Shown here: positions 1 to 5,274 of the stretch, piece by piece
How the letters are laid out: every line of letters starts with the position of its first letter
Position numbering within the stretch: position 1 is the first letter of the stretch
From: Nitratifractor sp.
Lineage (GTDB): Bacteria; Campylobacterota; Campylobacteria; Campylobacterales; Sulfurovaceae
Assembly (NCBI GenBank): GCA_015490055.1
Contig: WFYP01000083.1
Location: forward strand, 1-5,274
Direction: 5' to 3'
DNA: 5,274 nt
Program-made: the position numbers and the translations under genes
Notes under the pieces: model-generated
What the model saw: only the letters and a program-made list of their open reading frames with translations
Told to the model about the DNA's origin: nothing
Databases searched by the model: none

Positions 1-322
1 ACACGATAGCAAACTGCCATGGTTAAAACTGTTTACAAAAACTGAATTCAAAGAGTTAAGCCAAATACCAAAAAAGCAAAAGTTAAGAATGTATGAGATG
101 TTAGATACTATAGAGCTAATAATGTTAGAATACTACAAAGCCGACAAAATAAACCTAGCCTCTTTTGGAAATATGCTACCAAGAGTTCACTGGCACATAA
201 TAGCTCGCTTTAAAAACGACCCATATTTTCCTAAAACTACTTGGGAAGAGCCAGTTAGAGAGTATGAATTAGAGTTACCATCGTTTGAAACATTTGTAGA
301 TACTTTAATTAAAAATTTATAA
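1..322 (+). CDS. HIT-family nucleotide-binding hydrolase/transferase, 3' part
   Basis: The reading frame is open from base 2 and gives 106 visible residues ending in TAA at 320-322; the start lies before the window. HIT-fold proteins hydrolyse or transfer nucleoside phosphates (AMP-lysine, Ap4A and similar) through a histidine-triad site, usually as cytosolic dimers. The stretch GNMLPRVHWHIIARF (visible residues 56-70) is the HIT signature. The second and third triad positions are His63 and His65, and the first is Arg61 instead of His. The following run, FKNDPYFPKTTWEEP, fits the proteobacterial HIT subgroup, which as I recall often carries Gln at that first position. The visible N-terminal HDSKLPWLKLF is also typical of this subgroup. 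The ATG at 89 is internal, because conserved family sequence lies before it. The gene converges on the ThiE-like gene and overlaps it by 6 bases. The substrate cannot be named. Confidence 0.88.
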   Translation, partial: HDSKLPWLKLFTKTEFKELSQIPKKQKLRMYEMLDTIELIMLEYYKADKINLASFGNMLPRVHWHIIARFKNDPYFPKTTWEEPVREYELELPSFETFVDTLIKNL

Positions 323-850
323 AAAATACCTAATAGAAGCAAAACCAAAAGCATTAGTCTCTTCAACTAAATTAATATGCTCTTGCGTTACTATGCCACC
401 TAAAGCAATAATATCTACATTGCAAGAATCTATAGCCTTTTTTAACTCTGTTATACCTTTTGGCTCGCCTTTATTTGGGGTAGGGAATATTGGGCTAAAA
501 GTTACAGCATCTGCACCTAAATTTTGAGCTTGTTTAATTTCGCTTAAACTATGAGTACTTATTACAGTCCAAAGCCCCAACTCTTTAGCTTTAGGTATAT
601 CTTTAAACTGTTTAGAGGTTAAATGTACACCATCGGCTTTTAACTCAAAAGCTAAGTTATAGTCGGTATGAAGAATCCGTTTAAAGCTCATATTTTGACT
701 TAATTTTAAAAACTCTAAGGCTTGTTCTCTGTAGTTATTCGTAGTTTTATCTCTAAACAAAACATAATCAGCCTTTAGGCTATTTAAGTAGTTTTGCTTA
801 TCTTCTAGTGTAGTAAAAAAAGATGGGTCTGTAATTGCGTAGCGTATCAA
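317..850 (-). CDS. thiE: ThiE/TenI-like protein (thiamine phosphate synthase family)
   Basis: This 177-residue cytosolic TIM-barrel-type protein belongs to the ThiE/TenI family. ThiE joins HMP-pyrophosphate to thiazole phosphate to make thiamine phosphate; TenI is a thiazole tautomerase. Family landmarks in order are YAITD (4-8), FRDK (32-35, matching the R-x-K diphosphate-binding pair), TDYNLAFELKADGVHL (62-77), ISTHS (97-101), GADAVTFSPIFPTPNKG (112-128) and ALGGI (149-153). It is shorter than the usual ~200-210 residues, ending soon after the second phosphate-binding stretch (FGFASIRYFL). Several ThiE residues differ: Thr62 where Asn is usual before the Mg-binding Asp63, Gln81 where the second Mg-binding Asp is expected, and Asn126 in the T-x-T-K motif. 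The start is TTG at 850-848, overlapping the upstream gene's TGA in TTGA, with a purine-rich AAAGAAAGAG just upstream. It is the last gene of the atpB operon. Family membership is firm; whether it is a true ThiE is uncertain. Confidence 0.8.
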   Translation of the reverse strand: MIRYAITDPSFFTTLEDKQNYLNSLKADYVLFRDKTTNNYREQALEFLKLSQNMSFKRILHTDYNLAFELKADGVHLTSKQFKDIPKAKELGLWTVISTHSLSEIKQAQNLGADAVTFSPIFPTPNKGEPKGITELKKAIDSCNVDIIALGGIVTQEHINLVEETNAFGFASIRYFL

Positions 851-1110
851 GACTCTTTCTTTAATATCTCTCTGAGTAGTCTATTTGTTCTCTTCTGCTC
901 TTCGTATCTTTTAAATTGCAAATAGATAACCTCTATAACCAATACGGCAACAAGTCCTAAAAACATATGAACTAAGCCACTTATAAATTTTATAAAGATA
1001 TTAGAATCTACCGAAGCAAAACCGTTAAAAAAGCCATAAAAGGTTACGGCCCAAGCCGCACCTAGAAGAATATTAATTATTATATTAATATATTTTGGAG
1101 TTAAATGCAT
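847..1110 (-). CDS. small two-helix membrane protein of the atpB operon, function unknown
   Basis: This 87-residue protein is predicted to sit in the inner membrane as a hairpin. Hydrophobic helices lie at about residues 8-28 and 39-65, joined by a short polar loop (N29-N37). A highly charged tail follows (KRYEEQKRTNRLLREILKKES, 67-87, written here only to show its Lys/Arg/Glu character) that should be helical and cytoplasmic. The second helix contains His48 and Glu60, polar groups unusual inside a membrane span. The ATG at 1110-1108 comes 2 bases after the atpB stop with no clear Shine-Dalgarno in the gap, which suggests translation coupled to atpB. Its own TGA overlaps the next gene's TTG by 4 bases. 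I do not recognise the family. AtpI, the small membrane protein of many atp operons, is an obvious comparison by size and position, but I see no sequence signature for it. I recall small membrane proteins after atpB in Campylobacter, but could not check this. Confidence 0.78.
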   Translation of the reverse strand: MHLTPKYINIIINILLGAAWAVTFYGFFNGFASVDSNIFIKFISGLVHMFLGLVAVLVIEVIYLQFKRYEEQKRTNRLLREILKKES

Positions 1111-1112
1111 TT

Positions 1113-1847
1113 TTATATTGTAGCTACTTCTGCCATATCTTCTACAATATCATCTCTCTTATGCTCATGCTCTTCATCTATAAGAACAGCACCTGCAAGG
1201 TAAACATAAGTAAGAATCATAAAGATAAATGTCTGTAGAACTGCCATAAATGTTAATAAAACCAAAGGCACAACAGGTACAATAAACCAAGGAACTAACA
1301 TTAATAGTACCCATAAGAAAAGGTCATCACCCTTAATGTTACCAAACAAACGGAAAGATAAAGAGATAATTCTTGAAATATGAGAAACAATCTCAATAGG
1401 GAACATTAATGGCGCAAGTGCAGGTACCGGACCCATAAAGTGAGCAAAATAATGTTTAGCACCATTTTTCTTAATACCTTCATAGTTATAGTAAAAGAAT
1501 ACTACCAAAGCTAATGGCAAAGTAAAGTTAATATTAGCAGTTGGAGACTCAAAACCAGGAATAATACCAATCATGTTTGCAACAAAAACAACTAAGCCAA
1601 TAGTAGCAACAAGTGGTAAATATTTTCTAGCATACTTTTCACCAACAACATCTTTACCCATAGATATAACGCCACCTAAGAAAAGCTCCATTACATTTTG
1701 CATACCCTTAGGTACTATTGTTAAATTCTTAGTAGCCATTTTAGCTAATAATACTACAATAATTGCAACTAAAATAACATGTGCAACAACATTCGCCTCC
1801 CCATGCCCAAATATTGAGCCTAAAAAGGTATATACGGTTTCTTCCAT
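1113..1847 (-). CDS. atpB: F-type ATP synthase subunit a
   Basis: This is the stationary membrane subunit of F0. It supplies the two proton half-channels and the essential arginine that works against the c-ring. The 244 residues contain the family core SLSFRLFGN (162-170) with the essential Arg166 (Arg210 in E. coli) and Asn170. Acidic Asp174/Asp175 follow, where E. coli has Glu219. Near the end, LQTFIFMILTYVYL (204-217) holds the conserved Gln205. Earlier landmarks are VPKGMQNVMEL (45-55), NMIGIIPGFESPTANIN (91-107) and FPIEIVSHISRIISL (149-163). Five to six membrane spans are apparent, and a charged cytoplasmic tail closes the protein (DEEHEHKRDD). Length is usual for the compact form. The ATG at 1847-1845 has an excellent Shine-Dalgarno, AGGAGAGG, starting at 1857. 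No other ATP synthase gene is adjacent, matching the split atp genes of Campylobacterota. It is the first gene of a three-gene operon with its own promoter. Confidence 0.97.
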   Translation of the reverse strand: MEETVYTFLGSIFGHGEANVVAHVILVAIIVVLLAKMATKNLTIVPKGMQNVMELFLGGVISMGKDVVGEKYARKYLPLVATIGLVVFVANMIGIIPGFESPTANINFTLPLALVVFFYYNYEGIKKNGAKHYFAHFMGPVPALAPLMFPIEIVSHISRIISLSFRLFGNIKGDDLFLWVLLMLVPWFIVPVVPLVLLTFMAVLQTFIFMILTYVYLAGAVLIDEEHEHKRDDIVEDMAEVATI

Positions 1848-1867
1848 AACCTCTCCTAAATAAAAAT

Positions 1868-1886
1868 TGTAGCGATTATACCAAAT
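1868..1886 (-). promoter_or_regulatory. extended -10 promoter for atpB
   Basis: Read on the - strand, TTTGGTATAATCG contains a perfect TATAAT at 1880-1875, preceded by TGG to give the extended -10 form TGnTATAAT. A T/A-rich stretch lies further upstream and no TTGACA-like -35 is evident. This is the usual look of vegetative (sigma-70) promoters in Campylobacterota, which lean on the -10 box. The start of transcription would fall near 1868, leaving a leader of about 20 bases that is little more than the Shine-Dalgarno of atpB. One arm of the inverted repeat at 1882-1943 abuts the -10 box. Confidence 0.75.
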
Positions 1887-1943
1887 TGTAACTAAAGAGG
1901 CTCTAAATATAGAGCTATAAAATGAAAATTAGGTTACAATTTG
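1882..1943. repeat. nested inverted repeat upstream of the atpB -10 box
   Basis: CAAATTGTAAC (1882-1892) and GTTACAATTTG (1933-1943) are perfect 11-base inverted copies 40 bases apart. Inside them sits a second perfect dyad, GCTCTA (1900-1905) and TAGAGC (1910-1915), with a 4-base loop. The left arm begins one base from the -10 box of the atpB promoter. As DNA it could be an operator or a cruciform-prone site. As RNA read through from the upstream operon it could fold into a long stem carrying an inner hairpin. The inner hairpin is followed on the - strand only by CTCTTTAG, a poor U-run, so it is at best a weak terminator. The match is seen directly; the function is not known. Confidence 0.7.
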
Positions 1944-1980
1944 TTAAGTTGCAAATAATCGATAGTTATATATGTTACAA
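1886..1980. repeat. four GTTRCAA words in the gap before atpB
   Basis: The heptamer GTTACAA or GTTGCAA appears at 1933-1939, 1948-1954 and 1974-1980 on the + strand, and inverted (TTGTAAC) at 1886-1892. Two of these copies also form the core of the 11-base inverted repeat. The clustering within 95 bases just upstream of a promoter suggests binding sites for a regulator or competing RNA pairings, but I do not recognise the word as a known operator. One further copy lies inside the CcsBA coding region at 3117-3123, so the word is not confined to this gap. Confidence 0.45.
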
Positions 1981-2020
1981 AAGGTAATATCACCCCTCAT
2001 ACTAACCCCTACTCCCTAAT

Positions 2021-2767
2021 CTAAGCCAATGACTCTTGCCCCAATCTATATAAAGCAAAATCATATTTAACTGGGTCTGTAAAGTCAAAAGTTTTTAAAG
2101 TTTGGGTTAATTCTAAAGCTGCCTTTAAATCACAACTTTTTCTCTCTAACAAGCCTAAGCGTCTGGAGACATTAAAAGTATGAGTATCCAGTGGCATTAT
2201 TAAATCTTTTTTATCTATCTTGCTCCATAACCCCATATCTAAACTACTCTTTCTAATCATCCAGCGAAAATACATAAAATAGCGTTTGTAAGTGCCTGCT
2301 CCTACAATTTTTTTAGCTCTTTTTAAAAAGTAAAAGTTGTACCCATGTGTAGAACTCGGATGCAACGAACGCAAAGTATCTATTAAAACCCAAAGACCAT
2401 CTAATAAATTCTCCTCTTTTTTATAGCCATTATATACAATATTCTCTATACTATCTAACTCTTTTAATCGTTTAATAGTTAAAAAAATATCTATAACATC
2501 TTGTGGCTTTTGAAATCGATAATAGTGAGAACTTAACTCTTTAGAAATAACATCTTCGCTTGCTTCTAGTAAATCAAAATCTAAGGAGTCTAAAAATTTT
2601 ACAATCAGTTTAGCATTGCCATATGCAAATAGTGCACAAATTAAAGCGATAAATTCATCGTTATATCTTTGTGCAACCATTAAAGGATCTGGTTTATCAT
2701 AACTTAACTCTTCTAAATTGTCTCTATTTGCAAGCTCTTCTTCGAGCCTTTTTTTAATATCTTGCAA
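2021..2767 (-). CDS. TIGR02757/DUF2400-family protein
   Basis: This 248-residue cytosolic protein has no membrane spans. It is recognised as a TIGR02757 (DUF2400) family member from its C-terminal half. The landmarks are FRWMIRK (167-173), DMGLW (177-181), IMPLDTH (190-196), VSRRLGL (200-206) and DPVKYDFALYRLGQ (231-244). Earlier ones are DPLMVAQRY (27-35) and LICALFAYGN (42-51). Length fits the family and the protein looks complete. No function is established that I know of. PLDTH-x-x-x-V-x-x-RLGL resembles the VDTH-x-x-R-V-x-x-R segment of endonuclease III-type HhH-GPD DNA glycosylases, so a DNA-repair role is possible but unproven. The start is TTG at 2767-2765, directly after the CcsBA stop and in the same frame. 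AAGGG about 10 bases upstream, inside ccsBA, can serve as ribosome binding site, and no ATG is available before residue 30. The stop is TAG. It is probably co-transcribed with ccsBA. Confidence 0.85.
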   Translation of the reverse strand: MQDIKKRLEEELANRDNLEELSYDKPDPLMVAQRYNDEFIALICALFAYGNAKLIVKFLDSLDFDLLEASEDVISKELSSHYYRFQKPQDVIDIFLTIKRLKELDSIENIVYNGYKKEENLLDGLWVLIDTLRSLHPSSTHGYNFYFLKRAKKIVGAGTYKRYFMYFRWMIRKSSLDMGLWSKIDKKDLIMPLDTHTFNVSRRLGLLERKSCDLKAALELTQTLKTFDFTDPVKYDFALYRLGQESLA

Positions 2768-5274
2768 TTATAATTTACCCTTAAGTCTATACTTATACGA
2801 AACAGAAATTAACACAAATACAGATGCTACTGCAAAATACACCCAAGTTGGTACTGGTATTGGATCACCCGCAGCATAAGAGTGCATTCCACTTAAGTAA
2901 TAGTTTACACCAAAATATGTCATAATAACACTGAAATAAGCTAAAACTGCTGCAACATTAAATGCATAAATAGAGTTAAGCTTAGGAATGAATCTTAAAT
3001 GTACAACAGCTGCATATACCAATATAGTAACGGCTGCCCAAGTCTCTTTAGGGTCCCAACCCCAATATCTACCCCAACTCTCATTTGCCCAAACTCCACC
3101 CAAGAAGTTACCAACTGTTACAAGAGCTAAACCAATTAAAAGAGTAATTTCAGTAATTATCGTTAATTCTTTTATCGATTTCTTTATACTCTCACTCTCT
3201 TTGCGACCATTTATTATCATTAAAATCAAATTAAACATACCAAGAAGTGCACCTAAGCCTAAGAAACCATAACTAGCAGTAATTACTGCAACATGAATCA
3301 TAAGCCAATAAGATTTAAGCACAGGTACTAAGTTAGTAATTTGTGGATTAAGGGAACTTATATATGCAACCAGCAAGAATATACCAGCAAGTATAGAAGT
3401 AGCTGCAAATGCTAATTTAGAACGCTTAGCAAATACAAAACCAGCAACAGCTGTAGCCCACGCAATATAAAGAATCGACTCGTAAGCATTACTCCAAGGT
3501 GCATGTTCTGCAATATACCATCTTAATGCTAATCCAAATGTGTGTGCAATTAACGTTAATACTAACATTAAAACAACCAATCTACTAATTACTTTTAAAT
3601 TAAGATTTGGCTTAACAATAGATATAAATGCAAGAATTAAGAGTATTAAACCAATCGTCATATAAACAAAACTTAATTTATCAAATAGCCCTAATCTATT
3701 ATAATAAATTTCCGCTTCTACCTTCTCTTTTGTTGGCATAACTTTTGAACCATAAAATTTTTGAAAATTGTGTATTACCTCTAAAGCTTCATTAGCTTTT
3801 TTCCAATTACCAGTTTTAATACCATCTGTTGCACTTTGAAGGTAGCTTCCAACAATATAGCGAACAACTTGTCCCTCTTTTTTAGGAAATGCTTTTACTG
3901 CATCTATTGGATTATACCAAGTATTATTTGGGTCATTTGGTTTAGGAAAGAACTTTAAGAAATAGAGTTGTTCTGTCATATACATAACATTTAATTTTTC
4001 ATCTACTTTAATTAATTCGTTTTGATATTTACTTCGCTCCCCTGGTCTAACTTTTTTTGCCTTACTGATATCTATACTTACAGCATCTGCCTTTTTAGTA
4101 AGAAAATCATTAAGAGAAGCATACTCAGCACCTTTTTTTAAACCTAGCTTTTTAGCTAATAAAGGGTGCCCTATCTTAACCATTTTAATTTTATTAAAAA
4201 TCTCTGGTTCAAGAAATAGACCTATAAAAATTTGATTATAATTTAATCCAGCAAAGCCCTTTTTTGTTGATATTTTTTTTACAACTTGTAGTGCTAAACT
4301 ATCCATAGGAGACATTCGTCCACTACTCTCTTGAACAATTAATCTAGCAAACTTTTCACTGCTATTTAAGTCTATTTTTTCTATTTTACTTAATTCACTT
4401 TTTGTTAAGGCAGAAGTATTTATATCTCCTGCTTTTAAAGGTGTACCTAATGTTAATACTACAAGAATAGCTATAGATGCCATAGCTTTTTTATCTAATC
4501 TATCTAATTTTTTAAGTAGAGTCTTTACTCTTCCTTTATTAGATAAGAAACTCCATAAAAAGCCTATTGCCAACATAAGGTATCCTATATACGTAGGTAA
4601 AGTTCCAGGATCGTGATTTACACTTAAAATTGAACCTTTCTCATCTTGGTCATACATTGATTGGAAAAATCTATAACCTCTATAATCTAAAACATGATTC
4701 ATATATACATGGTATTTAAAATTATTATTTTTATCTTTATCTATAATTCTCACCCAACTAGAGAAAGACGATGGACTATTAGAACCAGGGTATCTATCTA
4801 ATTTAAATTTTTCTAATTTTACTTTAAAAGGAAGAGGAATAACTTTTGCACCATATTGCAATTCAACATTCATACCATTTAACCTTAAAAGTTTCACCTC
4901 TCCTACTTTTTGCGAGTATCCAAACAATTTTATAATTTTACTATCTTTGCCACTACTAATTTGCAACTCTATCATTTGAGGCAACATAGATGTACTCTTT
5001 AGAGATGTACTAACATAATCTAATTTGGCATTATTATAAGCATTTTTAAATACAAACATAGTTCCATCTAGCTGATTAAGGTGTCTTTTTTGCAATATAT
5101 TTTTACCAGCTTTTAAAGTTTCATCTTTAAGTGTATCCATAGATTTAGATAATATAGCTTTAGTATTATTCATAATAAAAGTACCATTAGAATCTTTAGT
5201 TATATTTACTATATCTTTATTAAATTTTTTATCTGTATCGTACGCTATAACAAGGGGTCCTAAATCTACATAAT
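2768..5274 (-). CDS. ccsBA: fused CcsB-CcsA cytochrome c synthase (System II), N-terminus outside window
   Basis: CcsBA carries haem across the inner membrane and attaches it to the CXXCH motifs of c-type apocytochromes in the periplasm. The frame stays open to the right edge, giving 834 visible residues; the ATG at 5173 is internal, since DLGPLVIAYD lies before it. Visible residues ~1-225 are the periplasmic part of the ResB/CcsB domain. One span (~227-243) ends that domain. After a basic cytoplasmic stretch another span (~263-278) leads to a periplasmic region of ~250 residues, and the CcsA domain then has about nine spans (from ~533 to ~827). The haem-handling WWD motif, WGRYWGWDPKETW, is at 733-745. 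It is flanked by the likely periplasmic haem-ligand histidines His660 (WLMIH) and His797 (SGMHS), with the membrane histidine His758 (VVHLRF) between. The spacing fits the fused Helicobacter-type enzyme. The membrane histidine of CcsB is outside the window. The stop is TAA at 2770-2768. Confidence 0.95.
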   Translation of the reverse strand, partial: YVDLGPLVIAYDTDKKFNKDIVNITKDSNGTFIMNNTKAILSKSMDTLKDETLKAGKNILQKRHLNQLDGTMFVFKNAYNNAKLDYVSTSLKSTSMLPQMIELQISSGKDSKIIKLFGYSQKVGEVKLLRLNGMNVELQYGAKVIPLPFKVKLEKFKLDRYPGSNSPSSFSSWVRIIDKDKNNNFKYHVYMNHVLDYRGYRFFQSMYDQDEKGSILSVNHDPGTLPTYIGYLMLAIGFLWSFLSNKGRVKTLLKKLDRLDKKAMASIAILVVLTLGTPLKAGDINTSALTKSELSKIEKIDLNSSEKFARLIVQESSGRMSPMDSLALQVVKKISTKKGFAGLNYNQIFIGLFLEPEIFNKIKMVKIGHPLLAKKLGLKKGAEYASLNDFLTKKADAVSIDISKAKKVRPGERSKYQNELIKVDEKLNVMYMTEQLYFLKFFPKPNDPNNTWYNPIDAVKAFPKKEGQVVRYIVGSYLQSATDGIKTGNWKKANEALEVIHNFQKFYGSKVMPTKEKVEAEIYYNRLGLFDKLSFVYMTIGLILLILAFISIVKPNLNLKVISRLVVLMLVLTLIAHTFGLALRWYIAEHAPWSNAYESILYIAWATAVAGFVFAKRSKLAFAATSILAGIFLLVAYISSLNPQITNLVPVLKSYWLMIHVAVITASYGFLGLGALLGMFNLILMIINGRKESESIKKSIKELTIITEITLLIGLALVTVGNFLGGVWANESWGRYWGWDPKETWAAVTILVYAAVVHLRFIPKLNSIYAFNVAAVLAYFSVIMTYFGVNYYLSGMHSYAAGDPIPVPTWVYFAVASVFVLISVSYKYRLKGKL

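Noticed and set aside
89..91. ATG at 89 as the start of the HIT protein
   Set aside because: In-frame sequence from base 2 (HDSKLPWLKLF) is conserved HIT-family sequence, so the gene starts before the window.
1573..1863. Open frame of 96 codons on the + strand opposite atpB
   Set aside because: It is antisense to the well-supported atpB, has a Thr/Ile/Pro-rich composition typical of a shadow frame, and no ribosome binding site stands out.
1900..1915. 6-base hairpin as an intrinsic terminator for the ccsBA operon
   Set aside because: The stem is short and only half GC, and it is followed on the - strand by CTCTTTAG, not a proper U-run.
1991..2018. G-quadruplex on the - strand
   Set aside because: Only three runs of three or more G are present; a standard intramolecular quadruplex needs four.
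2988..3272. Open frame of 94 codons on the + strand opposite the CcsA domain
   Set aside because: It lies opposite the most conserved part of CcsBA, including the WWD motif, and its translation matches no family I know.
4273..4280. T8 tract inside ccsBA, with T7 tracts at 2308-2314, 2749-2755 and 4134-4140, as phase-variable repeats
   Set aside because: Short A/T runs are expected in such AT-rich coding sequence, all frames are intact, and they encode ordinary Lys pairs.
5171..5173. ATG at 5173 as the start of the cytochrome c synthase
   Set aside because: The frame remains open for 33 more codons to the window edge with family-like sequence (DLGPLVIAYD), and a CcsB domain needs its earlier membrane spans.

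Overview
This AT-rich window looks like ordinary core chromosome from a member of the Campylobacterota (the former Epsilonproteobacteria). That placement is inferred from three things: a fused CcsB-CcsA cytochrome c synthase, an atpB gene standing apart from the other F-type ATP synthase genes, and several TTG starts with tightly packed genes. The genus cannot be fixed from this stretch; a free-living, Sulfurimonas-like relative would fit.

Layout, left to right. The 3' end of a HIT-family nucleotide hydrolase/transferase gene runs on the + strand up to 322. Every other gene is on the - strand. A short ThiE/TenI-like protein (317-850), a two-helix membrane protein of unknown function (847-1110) and ATP synthase subunit a (atpB, 1113-1847) form a compact operon, transcribed atpB first. 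A 173-base gap (1848-2020) holds a clear atpB promoter with an extended -10 box, a nested inverted repeat and repeated GTTRCAA words. To its right lie a TIGR02757/DUF2400-family protein (2021-2767) and a large CcsBA cytochrome c synthase (2768 to beyond the right edge). These two touch with no spacer and are read as a second operon, ccsBA first.

Both outer genes are cut by the window. The HIT frame is open from base 2, and the CcsBA frame is open to base 5274, so the ATG at 5173 is an internal methionine and not the start.

Functionally the window centres on respiration: attachment of haem to c-type cytochromes, and the proton channel of ATP synthase. A thiamine-related enzyme and a possible nucleic-acid enzyme ride along in the two operons. 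I found no mobile element, CRISPR array, tRNA, rRNA or defence system. The most interesting signals are the structured region upstream of atpB, the resemblance of the DUF2400 protein to HhH-GPD DNA glycosylases, and the altered active-site residues in the ThiE-like protein.
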